Assembly (NCBI RefSeq): GCF_007559335.1
Contig: NZ_VMBG01000002.1
Span: 984,501-1,048,500 of the forward strand
Source of the DNA: Rariglobus hedericola
GTDB taxonomy: Bacteria > Verrucomicrobiota > Verrucomicrobiia > Opitutales > Opitutaceae
DNA length: 64,000 nt
Direction: 5' to 3'
The notes under the pieces were generated by a model. That model was not told where the DNA came from. It was given only the letters and a program-made list of their open reading frames with translations, and made no database searches. This document shows positions 33,720 through 43,118 of this stretch, piece after piece (the stretch's first letter is position 1; each line of letters opens with the position of its first letter). The position numbers and the translations under genes were made by a program.

Positions 33720-34736
33720 TTACTGGGCCGGCCAGATGCTAATGGGCGGGCCGTTGGGTAGGGCGTCGAACGTGAGCTTGCCGTTGACGGCGGTAGCAGT
33801 GACCGGGGTGGCACCGCCTTGCGAGATGTTGCACGTGCGCCAGTTGGCGGGGACCTCGGTGACGAGGGTGAGCGGCAGGTCGTAGAGCTTCGGATCGGCG
33901 GAGGACTTGAGCTCAAGCTGGATGCCGTTGGCGAGGACCTTGAGGGTCTTCACGGTCGCGGTCTCGCGCTCGGTTTTGTATTGGTGGCAGGAGATGTGGT
34001 CGGTGACCCAGAGTTCGCGCTTGTCCTGCTTGTCTTTCAAGTAGTCGAGAAGCGGGAAGAAAATGGACTGCTTGAGCGGCCACATGTCCTGATAACCCCA
34101 GTTGGGGGTTATACGTTCGACGCCGTGAACGACCAGGTATTCGACGTCTTTTTTGGCGATGCCCTTCTCGGCCAGCGCGGTCATTTCTTCAAGAGTCTTC
34201 TGGTGATAAACGGCTCCGTGTCCGTCAAAAGTCGGACGGCTGATGAGATTATGTTTCTCCAGTAACGCCTTCAACTGCGGGCCGGTGATGTTCCACTTGC
34301 CGGGGCCTACTCCGGGCATGCCAAACGAGATGAGGCGGTTCTCTTTTCCGGGCTGAAGCTTGTGGATGGCGTGCGTGCATCCGCCGATTTCGTATTCGGC
34401 ATTGGCCATATCTTTGACCCCCTGGTGAGTCATGGTGTGGTTGGCGAAAACCATTTTTGATTTCGCGACTTTGTCCCATGAACCGGCTTGGGTTTTGAAC
34501 TCACCTTTATCAGGGCAGATATAAAAAGTCGCGATTAGATCGCGCTTTTCGAGTTCGGGGACGGCGACTTGAAAGTGGCTCGGCCAGCTGTCGTCGAACA
34601 TCAGCATGAACACGGCAGTGCGGTCATCCTTCCAGTTGGCGACGCGGGTGTCGCCGACGGCGGCGTGCAGATGCGCGGCGAGGGAGACGAAGACGGTGAA
34701 CGCGAGGAGGCGACTGAGGCGAGGGGTGGTAATCAT
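33720..34736 (-). CDS. Exported polysaccharide deacetylase-like protein (CE4/NodB fold)
   Basis: This 338-residue protein, from the ATG at 34734-34736, has a signal peptide ending AAHLHA (about residue 24). The NodB catalytic motifs are present: MFDDSWPSH (about residue 46), where the two Asp are the base and a metal ligand, and NHTMTHQG (about residue 98), which supplies two metal-binding His. A short C-terminal beta domain ends GPPISIWP. The family removes N- or O-acetyl groups from glycans in a metal-dependent way. The substrate here is unknown. It is collinear with the second copy at 42015-43022. A TGTTTAAATAAACA palindrome lies 84 bp upstream. Confidence 0.83.
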   Translation of the reverse strand: MITTPRLSRLLAFTVFVSLAAHLHAAVGDTRVANWKDDRTAVFMLMFDDSWPSHFQVAVPELEKRDLIATFYICPDKGEFKTQAGSWDKVAKSKMVFANHTMTHQGVKDMANAEYEIGGCTHAIHKLQPGKENRLISFGMPGVGPGKWNITGPQLKALLEKHNLISRPTFDGHGAVYHQKTLEEMTALAEKGIAKKDVEYLVVHGVERITPNWGYQDMWPLKQSIFFPLLDYLKDKQDKRELWVTDHISCHQYKTERETATVKTLKVLANGIQLELKSSADPKLYDLPLTLVTEVPANWRTCNISQGGATPVTATAVNGKLTFDALPNGPPISIWPAQ

Positions 34737-35092
34737 GCGGGGGCGAACTGCCAACCTAGGGGAGGAGAGTGGCTGATCGCACTCGTGCGCAGGGGGTCTG
34801 GTGCAGTTTCTTAGGCGTTTGTTTAAATAAACAAGGCGGCGGGCCACCGATCAGGCCGATCGGATCGTTGGAGACTTTACTGACCCGTGCGCCGGCGTGT
34901 GTTCATCAGTCGAAAACTTTGACGACGTCTGGGTAGTGACCGGATCGCTCATTGTCGTCATGCGCTACGTAAGCGTAAGCGAACTATTTATATCGAGGTA
35001 AACGCAGGCGGTCCTGCTCGGCGAACTTGACCCCGGTGGCGAGGCTATCGGTGAGATATGTGAGGCGGAGGCGTGTGCTTTCTCCGAGCGGG
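34737..35092. promoter_or_regulatory. 356-bp intergenic region
   Basis: The stretch holds the operator-like palindrome at 34820-34833. Otherwise it has only short direct repeats such as TACGTAAGCGTAAGCG near 34967-34982. No gene or clear terminator was found in it. Confidence 0.5.
34820..34833. promoter_or_regulatory. Operator-like palindrome TGTTTAAATAAACA
   Basis: TGTTTA and TAAACA form 6-bp arms around AA, 84 bp before the CE4-like start at 34736. The inner TGTTTAAATA reappears inverted before the paralogous gene (43099-43108). Confidence 0.55.
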
Positions 35093-36058
35093 TTACTGTG
35101 TCGCCCGGCGGCGATATTCGCCCGGGGAGAGCCCGGTTATTTGGCGGAAGCGGCGGAAGAAGTAGAACTCGGTGCGAAAGCCGAGCGAGTAAGCGATGTC
35201 CTTGATGCCTCGATCGGTGCCACACAGTTCATGGCAGGCCTGCTCGATGAGATGGCGCGAGCGAAAGGTGGTCGGCGAAACGCCGCACAGACGTTTGAAT
35301 TTTTTTCGATATGCCTGCTCGCCGAGACCGAGGGCCTTGGCGGCTTCTACCAAGTTGAGCGGGACGGTGGTCGGAAGATCGATCAACCAGGCACGCGCGG
35401 TGTGGATCCACTCCATGGCGTGATCCGAGTGGGGACGGATCCACGTTGAACACATCTCGGCAATCAATGCGATCAGCCGGCCCGTGTCTGCGAGCGCGGG
35501 CTCGAGGCCTTTTTTTGCGAGTGGCAGCACGCTTTCATGGAAACGACCCAGCCAATAATCCATCGGTGCGAGCCGCCGGATCGGCTCGGCGGGATCCAGC
35601 AGGTCGGTGCCGGTCCAGGCGCTGAAGGCGGGGCCTGAAAACTCGATGTTGATCTCGTTCCAGCGGGTTCCGGGGAGCGGACAATAAACGTGACCGACAT
35701 CGGGAAACAGGCAGAGCAGGTCGCCTGCGCGGATGGGCTGGTCGGTTTTGCCGCGTTCATCTGAAAAGAGTCCTTCGCCCTCCAGCAGATAAACCAACGA
35801 GAAGACTTTCAGCCGGCGGAAGGTTTTTTCGCGGTTCTGGTTGATCATGCCCCAGCTGCGATGGATCTGCGCGCTCCGCGTCATGCCGCCCGTCGGGAGG
35901 GCGTGGAACGATTCCATGATCAGCCAGTAATCACGGGTCTCGCCCGGTATAATACCGGATTGGACAGTGTATTTACCGCCATGTGTATCGCTAAGGGCTT
36001 TTAGCGACGGCCGTTTTTCTGAGAGTTTGGGGCGTGGCTTCACGAGCAGAGTGAACAT
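35093..36058 (-). CDS. AraC-family transcriptional regulator
   Basis: This 321-residue protein has a cupin-type sensor domain (about 60-150; LEGEGLFSDERGKTDQPIRAGDLLCLFPD is its core pattern, beginning near residue 92) and a C-terminal AraC domain with VEAAKALGLGEQAYRKKFK and IKDIAYSLGFRTEFYFFRRF. It is divergent from the sialidase-like/DapA/PEP-CTERM/FGGY operon with only 21 bp between start codons. A GTGAAC/ATTCAC-type palindrome (36051-36062) overlaps its own start codon. Control of that operon is the obvious role. Confidence 0.87.
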   Translation of the reverse strand: MFTLLVKPRPKLSEKRPSLKALSDTHGGKYTVQSGIIPGETRDYWLIMESFHALPTGGMTRSAQIHRSWGMINQNREKTFRRLKVFSLVYLLEGEGLFSDERGKTDQPIRAGDLLCLFPDVGHVYCPLPGTRWNEINIEFSGPAFSAWTGTDLLDPAEPIRRLAPMDYWLGRFHESVLPLAKKGLEPALADTGRLIALIAEMCSTWIRPHSDHAMEWIHTARAWLIDLPTTVPLNLVEAAKALGLGEQAYRKKFKRLCGVSPTTFRSRHLIEQACHELCGTDRGIKDIAYSLGFRTEFYFFRRFRQITGLSPGEYRRRATQ

Positions 36059-36062
36059 TCAC
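36051..36062. promoter_or_regulatory. Near-palindrome GTGAACATTCAC over the AraC start
   Basis: The 5-base arms GTGAA and TTCAC flank two central bases and cover the AraC ATG (36056-36058), 18 bp before the divergent operon start. It is a possible autoregulatory operator. Confidence 0.35.
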
Positions 36063-36079
36063 CCAAGTAAATATCCCCC

Positions 36080-37264
36080 ATGTCGCAAGCCAATCCGAGC
36101 GTATTGATCGCCAAACCGAGTATCGAAGTCGTGCCCGGTCAGATTATTTATCACCGTAAAACAAATACCGGAGAGTATATAGGCTCTCCGAGTATCGCGA
36201 TCCTGCCCGATGGTGCCTACGTGGCTTCGCACGATGTGTTCGGACCGGGCACGACGGAGCACTCATCGGGGGTTTCGTTTGTTTATCGCAGCGAGGATTG
36301 CGGAGTGACGTGGCGGAATGTGGCACGGATCGAGCCGGCGTTTTGGTCTAATCTGTTTGTGCACACCGGTGCGCTTTATCTGTTCGGGACGACGCATCAT
36401 CACGGCCTCGTGGTCATCCGGCGCAGCGACGACGGAGGGTTCACGTGGACGCAGCCGAAGGACGAGTGCTCGGGGTTGCTTACCGCGAAGGGACATTTTC
36501 ACACCGGGCCAATGCCGATGCTTATGCATCGCGAAAGAATCTGGCGCGCGGTGGAAAATGCCGGAGACGGCGGTGCGTGGGGCGAGCGTTATTTGCCGAT
36601 GCTGATGTCGTCTCCGGTCGATGCGGATCTGTTGTGCAGCGAGAGCTGGACCTGCACGCGGCCGATGGCGCATTCGACAACGTGGTTGGGCGGGGCGTTT
36701 GTCGGCATGTTGGAAGGCAACGCGGTGCTCACTCCGGCGGGTGCGGTTGGCAACTTGTTGCGCGTGGCTTGCCCGGACGGGGAGAAGGCGGCTCTGGCGG
36801 TGTTGTCGGCGGACGGTGCGGAGCTGAAATTTTCTCCCGACAGCGGCTTTGTCGATTTGCCGGGAGGGGCGGCGAAATTCACGGTGCGATACGATGCGGA
36901 GAGCGGACGTTACTGGACGTTGTCCAACTGGGTGCCCCCGCGTTACGAGGGCAGCGGCAACGCGTCGCTGGTGCGCAACACTCTCGCGCTGCTCTGCTCG
37001 GCGAATCTGCGCGATTGGGAATTGCGTGCCGTGGTGTTGCATCACCCGGATGCGAAACGACACGGCTTCCAATACGTGGACTGGCTCGCTGACGGCGACG
37101 ACCTCGTGGCTGTGTCGCGCACCGGTCATGACGATGCCTGGGGCGGCGCGCTCAAGGCGCATGACGCGAACTATCTCACTTTTCACCGGGTATCCCGATT
37201 CCGGACCCTCACGCCGGGGGACTCGTCGGTATCCGTGGACGAACTTAAAACACCCGCCTTATGA
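36080..37264 (+). CDS. Sialidase-like (BNR) protein, no signal peptide
   Basis: This 394-residue protein is predicted to be a propeller with two clear Asp boxes, YRSEDCGVTW (about 72) and RRSDDGGFTW (about 115), and an N-terminal YIGSPSIAILPDG segment typical of sialidase-superfamily blade one. Late in the protein, HPDAKRHGFQYVDWL and TGHDDAWGG fit later blades. Sialidase-superfamily enzymes include exo-sialidases, trans-sialidases and plant-glycan lyases. The arginine triad of true sialidases could not be assigned, so the substrate is open. It is leaderless and presumably cytosolic. Its stop overlaps the DapA-family start by 4 bp, indicating translational coupling, and it opens a four-gene operon. 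Confidence 0.75.
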   Translation: MSQANPSVLIAKPSIEVVPGQIIYHRKTNTGEYIGSPSIAILPDGAYVASHDVFGPGTTEHSSGVSFVYRSEDCGVTWRNVARIEPAFWSNLFVHTGALYLFGTTHHHGLVVIRRSDDGGFTWTQPKDECSGLLTAKGHFHTGPMPMLMHRERIWRAVENAGDGGAWGERYLPMLMSSPVDADLLCSESWTCTRPMAHSTTWLGGAFVGMLEGNAVLTPAGAVGNLLRVACPDGEKAALAVLSADGAELKFSPDSGFVDLPGGAAKFTVRYDAESGRYWTLSNWVPPRYEGSGNASLVRNTLALLCSANLRDWELRAVVLHHPDAKRHGFQYVDWLADGDDLVAVSRTGHDDAWGGALKAHDANYLTFHRVSRFRTLTPGDSSVSVDELKTPAL

Positions 37265-38199
37265 ACTTTGCCGCCTCTTCCGTTCAGTATCGTGGAATCA
37301 TTCCGCCGATGGCGACGCCGTTGCGCGCGCGTGACGAGCTCGACGTGCCCGGGCTGGAGCGGTTGATCGAGCACATGCTGGCGGGAGGCGTGCATGGGCT
37401 TTTTGTGCTCGGCACGACGGGGGAAGCTCCGGGGCTGAGCTACCGGTTGCGACGCGAGTTGATCGAGCGCACCTGCCGGCAGGTGGCCGGCCGCGTTCCG
37501 GTGTTGGTCGGCGTGACGGACACGTCGATGGTGGAAGCACTGGGGCTGGCGCGGGTGTCACAGGAAAACGGAGTGAACGCGTTGGTGGTGGCTCCACCGT
37601 ATTATTTTCCGAACAGCCAGCCCGAACTCACCGAATACATCCAGCACCTCGCGGCGGAACTGCCACTGCCGTTCTTTCTCTACAATATGCCGTCGCACAC
37701 GAAGACCGTGTTCGACTTGGAGACGGTGCGTCGTGCGATGGCGCTGCCCAACGTGATCGGCATGAAAGACAGCTCGGCGAACATGGTTTATTATCACCAA
37801 CTGGTGCGCCTGCTGCCCGAGCGTCGTGATTGGACGCTGCTGATGGGACCCGAGGAGCTGCTCGCGGAGTCGGTGTTGTTGGGCGGCCATGGCGGCGTGT
37901 GTGGCGGAGCCAATCTATGTCCGCAGCTTTATGTCGAGCTTTACGAGGCGGCGGTGGCGCGGGATTTGGCGCGCGTGGCCGAACTCCATGCGAGGGTCAT
38001 GCACATTTCCTCCACGCTTTATCGAGTGGGCCGGCATGGTTCGGCGTTCATCAAAGGCCTGAAGTGCGCGCTGAGCGAGTCGGGTATCTGCGACGATTTT
38101 ATGACCGAGCCTTTTCACCGATTCCGCGAGCCGGAACGGGCGCAGGTGCGCGAACGACTCGCCGAGCTTGGATTGCTGCGCGAGGCCGTCCGCGCGTGA
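37261..38199 (+). CDS. DapA/N-acetylneuraminate lyase-family aldolase
   Basis: This 312-residue protein is a class I aldolase-type TIM barrel. Family motifs are present: GTTGEAPGLS (about 51-60), YYFPN (about 117), LYNMPS with the active-site Tyr (about 141) and GMKDSSAN with the Schiff-base Lys (about 168). The family includes dihydrodipicolinate synthase, N-acetylneuraminate lyase and 2-keto-3-deoxy-sugar-acid aldolases. The GTTGE loop is common to all of them, so biochemistry must decide. Coupling to a sialidase-like gene suggests cleavage of a 2-keto-3-deoxy sugar acid to pyruvate plus an aldehyde, rather than lysine synthesis. Start by 4-bp overlap with the upstream gene. Confidence 0.85.
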   Translation: MNFAASSVQYRGIIPPMATPLRARDELDVPGLERLIEHMLAGGVHGLFVLGTTGEAPGLSYRLRRELIERTCRQVAGRVPVLVGVTDTSMVEALGLARVSQENGVNALVVAPPYYFPNSQPELTEYIQHLAAELPLPFFLYNMPSHTKTVFDLETVRRAMALPNVIGMKDSSANMVYYHQLVRLLPERRDWTLLMGPEELLAESVLLGGHGGVCGGANLCPQLYVELYEAAVARDLARVAELHARVMHISSTLYRVGRHGSAFIKGLKCALSESGICDDFMTEPFHRFREPERAQVRERLAELGLLREAVRA

Positions 38200-38229
38200 A
38201 CCTTTTTTCGATTTAACCCCAACCCCAAC

Positions 38230-40107
38230 ATGAAAAATCCCATGAACAACCCCACCGCTCAACCCAACGGACGGCGCTTTCTTATGCCGCTCCTGATGAT
38301 TTCCCTGTCCGGCGCAGGTGTCGCGATAGCCCAGACCTTCAACTGGACGCCGACCGCCGGAGGGACATACGCGTGGAACGACGTTGCGAGCAACTGGACC
38401 AGCGGCTTCCCGAACGGGACAGACGTCATCGCCGATTTTTCGACGGATATCGCCGCGAACCAGACGGTCTCATTGAACGAGGCGATCACGGTTGGCGCGC
38501 TTACGCTGAATGACACGGGGGCAAGCGGTGACAGCAATTTCACGATCCAGACGGGCACGGCCGGCAGTCTGAATTTCCAGGTTTCCACCGGTAACGCGAC
38601 AGTGACGAACGGCAGCGGTGCCAACGTGATCTCCGCGCCTGTTACGCTGACGAGCAACACTGCGTTTAATATCTCCACGGGCACCACACTCACGCTCTCG
38701 GGTGCGGTGGGCGGTGCGGGCACACTCACGCAGTCCACGGGCACCGGCACGCTGGTGCTTTCAGGGGCCAACAACTACACGGGCGCGACGACGGTGAATG
38801 CGGGCGTGTTAAAAATCTCCAATGCAGCCTCTCTGGGCGGAACCGCGGCGGGCACCAGCGTGCTCGGCGGCACTGCGGGCGGCGGGTTGCAAATCGAGGG
38901 GGGCATCACGGTCGCCGACGAGACGCTTACGATCTCCTCGGGTGCCAGTGGTTCGGCCAATGCCCTGCGCAGCTTGAGCGGAGACAATAGCTGGACCGGC
39001 ACGATCACGATTCAGCACAACAATAATAACATCATCACGGTCGATGCGGGCACGCTGACCCTGGGCGACATCGTCACGGTTACGGGATCCGGCCGCATCG
39101 CGGCCTTTCAGGGCGCGGGCAACACGGTGGTGCAAGGCGTGATCAGTGGACCTGGTTCCGTGTCGCGCAGCAGCGGATCGGGTGGTGTCACTACTCTGGA
39201 AGGACTCAACACCTACACGGGAAGCACCTCGGTGACGCAGGGAACGCTGAGCATCAAGACGCTGGCCAACAGTGGATCCGCGAGCGGCATCGGCGCATCG
39301 GGCACGATCAATTTGCAGGGGGGAACCTTGCGCTACACGGGCACGGGGCATTCGACGGACCGCTTGTTCACGCTGGCTGGCGGCACCAACACGGTATCCA
39401 AAATCGAAGCCAACGGCAGCGGTGCGATGACGTGGGCCAACACGGGCGCGATTCTTCACGGTGTCGTGGACCGCAATTTCACGCTCAAACTGGGCGGCAC
39501 CAGCACGGAGGCGAACACGCTGGCGTCCGCGATCACCGACAACGGGACCGGCATCGTGAGTCTCACCAAGGAAGACGCGGGTCGCTGGGTGATCTCGGGA
39601 GCCAACACGTTTGACGGCGCGACCACCGTGACCGGCGGCACATTGGCGCTGGGGGCGAACAACGCGTTGTCCGCAACGAGTGCGATCACGTTGTCGGCCG
39701 GCACGATCGACCTGCAGACCTTCAGCAGCTCGGCGGCCTCGCTGGGGTTCGCCGGTGGGGCGAATCTGAAGTTCAGTCTCGGCACGCCGGAGAACTCGAC
39801 GGCGTTGCTGGCGTTGACCGGAAATCTGACGAAGAGCGGCAGCGGACTCTACACGCTGGATTTTTCGGGAACGGGGCAGGCGGGCACTTATAACCTGATT
39901 AGTTACGCGGGAACCTCGTTCGCGTCCACGAGCGACTTCACGATTGCCAACCTGGGGACCGGACTCGACGCCGTGCTCTCGCTGGGCTCCGGCAACCTGA
40001 GCCTGACGTTGACCACGAGTGGGATTCCCGAGCCATCGTCGTTCGCGTTGATCGCGGGTGTTCTGATGTTGGGAGTGGCGACAATCGGCTCGCGCCGTCG
40101 CGGTTGA
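38230..40107 (+). CDS. PEP-CTERM surface protein with beta-strand repeats
   Basis: This 625-residue protein has a signal peptide ending GVAIAQ (about residue 36). Its N-terminal block ([28 protein letters not shown]) is collinear with that of the protein at 24668-26329. PATR repeats follow, for example [36 protein letters not shown] and [18 protein letters not shown], predicting a right-handed beta-helix. The tail is [17 protein letters not shown] with GSRRRG, an exosortase signal. Unusually, it sits inside an operon of leaderless metabolic enzymes, 30 bp after the aldolase gene and 4 bp before the FGGY kinase gene. This links surface display directly to the catabolic route. Confidence 0.85.
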   Translation: MKNPMNNPTAQPNGRRFLMPLLMISLSGAGVAIAQTFNWTPTAGGTYAWNDVASNWTSGFPNGTDVIADFSTDIAANQTVSLNEAITVGALTLNDTGASGDSNFTIQTGTAGSLNFQVSTGNATVTNGSGANVISAPVTLTSNTAFNISTGTTLTLSGAVGGAGTLTQSTGTGTLVLSGANNYTGATTVNAGVLKISNAASLGGTAAGTSVLGGTAGGGLQIEGGITVADETLTISSGASGSANALRSLSGDNSWTGTITIQHNNNNIITVDAGTLTLGDIVTVTGSGRIAAFQGAGNTVVQGVISGPGSVSRSSGSGGVTTLEGLNTYTGSTSVTQGTLSIKTLANSGSASGIGASGTINLQGGTLRYTGTGHSTDRLFTLAGGTNTVSKIEANGSGAMTWANTGAILHGVVDRNFTLKLGGTSTEANTLASAITDNGTGIVSLTKEDAGRWVISGANTFDGATTVTGGTLALGANNALSATSAITLSAGTIDLQTFSSSAASLGFAGGANLKFSLGTPENSTALLALTGNLTKSGSGLYTLDFSGTGQAGTYNLISYAGTSFASTSDFTIANLGTGLDAVLSLGSGNLSLTLTTSGIPEPSSFALIAGVLMLGVATIGSRRRG

Positions 40108-40111
40108 TATC

Positions 40112-41770
40112 ATGACGGATCCAATCTGTCTGGGCATTGATGTCGGCACCGGCAGTGCACGCGCGGGTCTCTTCACTCCGCGTGGGCGGATGTTGGCATC
40201 GGCGAGTCACCCGATTCGTATGTGGAAACCGGAGCCGGATTTCGTCGAACAGTCTTCCGACGATATCTGGCGGGCATGCTGCCTGGCGGTGCGCGAGGCG
40301 TTGGAGAAAAGCGGAGTGGCGCCGGAGCAGGTGTGCGGAGTGGGCTTCGACGCGACCTGTTCCCTAGTGGTGCTTGATGACAAGAGCCGTCCCGTGACGG
40401 TCAGTCCGACGGGGAAAGCCGCGCAAAATGTCATTGTATGGATGGATCATCGCGCAAAGGGGCAGGCCTCGCGGATCAATCGAACGCGACACGCGGTGCT
40501 CAAGTATGTCGGCGGCGCAATCTCTCCGGAGATGCAGACGCCGAAGCTGCTTTGGTTGAAGGAAACCATGCCGGAAACCTGGAGACGTGCGGCGGCATTT
40601 TTTGATCTGCCGGATTTTCTCACGTATCGGGCCACCGGTGACGACACGCGTTCGTTGTGTTCCACGGTCTGCAAGTGGACCTATCTCGGTCAGCGCGGCG
40701 GCGAGGGGCAGGGGTGGGATGCGGGCTATTTTCGTGAGATCGGGCTCGGCGATCTTGCCGGCGAAGGATTCCGCCGCATCGGCACCCGTATTCGCCCGAT
40801 GGGCGAGCCGGCAGGCTGTGGATTGACCGAGCAATCGGCGCGGGAACTCGGGCTCGTCGCCGGGACACCGGTGGGCGTGTCGGTGATCGACGCCCATGCA
40901 GGAGGGCTCGGCATGCTTGGCGCATCGCTAAAAGGGAAAACTGATCTCCGCGGACGTCTCGCGCTGATTGGCGGAACCTCGTCATGCCACATGGCCGTGG
41001 CGAAGCAGCCGCGCTTCATCCGTGGAATTTGGGGACCTTATTTTTCCGCGATGATTCCCGGTCTCTGGCTTGCGGAGGGCGGACAGTCGGCCACGGGCGC
41101 GTTGGTGGATCACGTGATTTTTTCGCATCCCGCTTCCGCGGACATGATGAAGCTCGCGAAGCGCAACAAGCGGACGATTTACGAGGAGCTGAACGTGCGG
41201 CTCGAAGCAATGGTCGGGGCTGAGCGGGTATTATTTCCGGCCGCGTTGACGAGAGACCTGCACGTGCAGCCTGATTTTCACGGCAATCGTTCCCCGCGCG
41301 CGGATGCTTCGCTGCGGGGGGTGATTGCGGGATTTTCTTTGTCGAAGGATGCTGACGATCTTGCCCGGCTTTATCTGGCGACCATCCAGGCGGTGGCTTA
41401 CGGCACCCGACACATCATCGAAGAGATGAACAAGGCGGGGCACGGCATCCGCTCGATTTTTATCTGCGGCGGCGGAGCGAAAAACCCCGTCTTTTTGCGT
41501 GAACATGCCGACATCACCGGTTGCGAGCTGATCCTCCCGGCGGAGCCCGAGGCGGTGCTGTTGGGTGCGGCGGTGCTGGGCGCGGTGGCCTCGGGGGAAT
41601 GGCCCTCGGTTGAGAAGGCGATTGCCATGATGAATGTAGCGGGGCGTCGTATCCGGCCGAAAGGCGGAAAAACGGGAGCGTATCACGATTTGAAATACAA
41701 AGTGTTTCACCGCATGCACGCGGACTTCAAGGCCTGCCGGCGTTTGATGGCGCCGGCGGCCGGAGGTTAA
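40112..41770 (+). CDS. FGGY-family carbohydrate kinase (ribulokinase-like)
   Basis: This 552-residue protein has both ATPase lobes of the FGGY family: [14 protein letters not shown] at about 8-21 (phosphate-1 loop) and an adenosine-side GGGAKNP near residue 450. Between them IVWMDHRA (about 109) and [14 protein letters not shown] (about 255) are typical of the ribulokinase/ribitol-kinase branch. Length and motifs fit D-ribulose or related pentulose/polyol kinases rather than xylulokinase or rhamnulokinase. The substrate is not decided by sequence. It ends the operon that starts with the sialidase-like gene and begins 4 bp after the PEP-CTERM stop. Confidence 0.87.
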   Translation: MTDPICLGIDVGTGSARAGLFTPRGRMLASASHPIRMWKPEPDFVEQSSDDIWRACCLAVREALEKSGVAPEQVCGVGFDATCSLVVLDDKSRPVTVSPTGKAAQNVIVWMDHRAKGQASRINRTRHAVLKYVGGAISPEMQTPKLLWLKETMPETWRRAAAFFDLPDFLTYRATGDDTRSLCSTVCKWTYLGQRGGEGQGWDAGYFREIGLGDLAGEGFRRIGTRIRPMGEPAGCGLTEQSARELGLVAGTPVGVSVIDAHAGGLGMLGASLKGKTDLRGRLALIGGTSSCHMAVAKQPRFIRGIWGPYFSAMIPGLWLAEGGQSATGALVDHVIFSHPASADMMKLAKRNKRTIYEELNVRLEAMVGAERVLFPAALTRDLHVQPDFHGNRSPRADASLRGVIAGFSLSKDADDLARLYLATIQAVAYGTRHIIEEMNKAGHGIRSIFICGGGAKNPVFLREHADITGCELILPAEPEAVLLGAAVLGAVASGEWPSVEKAIAMMNVAGRRIRPKGGKTGAYHDLKYKVFHRMHADFKACRRLMAPAAGG

Positions 41771-42014
41771 TTGGTTTCCACGACGATTCGGAGACCGAAG
41801 CCACTGGTGGCGAGGAACGGGATGACGCTGCAGCCGGTTGGCGCTCCGGGTGCCGAGCGGGACGTGATGCTGGAAACCGTCTTTTGTTTGCGACTGTTGG
41901 ACTCGTTGAAGGCGGCGCCTACGCGGAGTGCTCGGTCGGCCGCGTGCGTGGAAACGGAGAGCTGGCCTGTGAGAAGAGCGGGTGTTTCTGAACAGAATCC
42001 GCAGGCATTTTTTA
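41767..42014 (-). pseudogene. Possible remnant ORF tail (weak)
   Basis: In the 244-bp gap between the FGGY and CE4-like genes the minus strand stays open through about 80 codons. It reads, near the end, ADRALRVGAAFNESNS and GFGLRIVVE before a stop overlapping the kinase stop. The spacing recalls the last part of a formylglycine-generating/SUMF1-like domain, which ends in a GFR-type motif. There is no start, and the frame only continues upstream as the shadow of the CE4-like gene. It may be a decayed 3' end or chance. Confidence 0.2.
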
Positions 42015-43022
42015 TCAGGGCGTGACGGGCCAAATGCTGATGGGCGGGCCGTGTGGTGCCGCGTCGAAGATGAGTTTTCCGTTGGCGGCGGTGGCGCGGG
42101 ACTGCGTGGCGCGTTGGGAAATATTGCACTCGCGCCACGCGGCCGGAACTTCGACGACGAGCGTGAGCGGTAGATCGTAAAGCGCGGGGTTGGCGGTGCA
42201 CTTGAGGTCGAGCTGGATGGCGTTGCCGATGACTTTGAGCGTGTTGACGGTCGCGGCGTCGCGCTGGGTTTCGTATTGGTGCTGCGTGATGTGATCGGTG
42301 ACCCACAACTCGCGGCTGTCCTGCTTGGCCTTCAAATAATCGAGGAGCGGGAAAAAGACGTCCTGCTTGAGCGCCCAAAAATCCTGATAGTTGACGCCGA
42401 TGCGCTCGACTCCGTGAAGGATGAGGTGGCTCTTGTCGCGCGCGGTGATGGCCTTCTCGGCCAGCGCGGTCATTTCCTCAAGCGTCTTCCAATGATAGAC
42501 CGCGCCGTGGCCTTTGAACGGGGGGCGGTCGATGAGGTTGAACTCCTTGAGCAGGGACTGGAATTGGTCGGGAGTGATGTTCCAGTGTTTCACGCCGCCG
42601 GGCTGGGCGAAGGAGAGGAGGCGGCCGGGCTTGCCGCCGGCCTGCAGTTCTTCGCGGATGATGCGGGCGCACTCGCCGAATTCCCAGCGGGCGTTTTCGA
42701 GATCGGTGACGCCCTGGTGAGTCATGGTGTGCACGCCGTAAACCACGCCGCCGCCTTTCTCGGCCTCGGCCCACTTGGCGGCGTAGACTTTGTATTCACC
42801 CTTGTCGGGCACCATGTAGAATGTCGCGGTGAGCCCGCGTTTTTGGAGCTCGGGGATGGCGACCTCAACCTGTCCGGGCCAGCCGTCGTCGAGCATGAGC
42901 AGGAACGATGCGGTGCGGTCGTCTTTCCACTTGGCGACACGGGCGTCGCCGACGGCGGCACGGGCGCACAATGCGAGGACTACGAACGAAAGGGCGAGGG
43001 CGAGTGGGGTGATGCGGAGCAT
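42015..43022 (-). CDS. Exported polysaccharide deacetylase-like protein (CE4/NodB fold), second copy
   Basis: This 335-residue protein has a signal peptide ending ALCARA (about residue 22). The NodB motifs MLDDGWPGQ (about 43) and HTMTHQG (about 98) keep the two Asp and two His needed for metal-dependent deacetylation. It aligns end to end with the protein at 33720-34736 (shared AVGD.RVA.WKDDRTA, FPLLDYLK.KQD.RELWVTDHI, GPPISIWP). Motif one reads DDG here and DDS in the other copy; DDG is the canonical form. A TATTTAAACA site is 77 bp upstream, the same motif as before the other copy. Duplicated enzymes with the same operator suggest two related substrates. Confidence 0.83.
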   Translation of the reverse strand: MLRITPLALALSFVVLALCARAAVGDARVAKWKDDRTASFLLMLDDGWPGQVEVAIPELQKRGLTATFYMVPDKGEYKVYAAKWAEAEKGGGVVYGVHTMTHQGVTDLENARWEFGECARIIREELQAGGKPGRLLSFAQPGGVKHWNITPDQFQSLLKEFNLIDRPPFKGHGAVYHWKTLEEMTALAEKAITARDKSHLILHGVERIGVNYQDFWALKQDVFFPLLDYLKAKQDSRELWVTDHITQHQYETQRDAATVNTLKVIGNAIQLDLKCTANPALYDLPLTLVVEVPAAWRECNISQRATQSRATAANGKLIFDAAPHGPPISIWPVTP

Positions 43023-43098
43023 GGGTATGGAAAAAATGATAAGCCGCGCCGGCCGAGGTTGCAGGTTAACAGACGGCGGGGCGCGGATTCTGAGGATT

Positions 43099-43108
43099 TA
43101 TTTAAACA
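43099..43108. promoter_or_regulatory. Operator-like site TATTTAAACA
   Basis: This is the reverse complement of the inner 10-mer at 34820-34829. It lies 77 bp before the CE4-like start at 43022, in the 96-bp gap after the giant GH74-like gene. Confidence 0.5.
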
Positions 43109-43118
43109 GACGCGGGTC

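Noticed and set aside
33717-33725. TTGTTTACT resembling half of the LacI operator core
   Set aside because: It has no matching right arm and covers the stop codon of the CE4-like gene.
38300-40000. Repeated sequence resembling a CRISPR or minisatellite array
   Set aside because: The repeats are degenerate protein-level PATR repeats in one open frame, with no constant repeat/spacer length.
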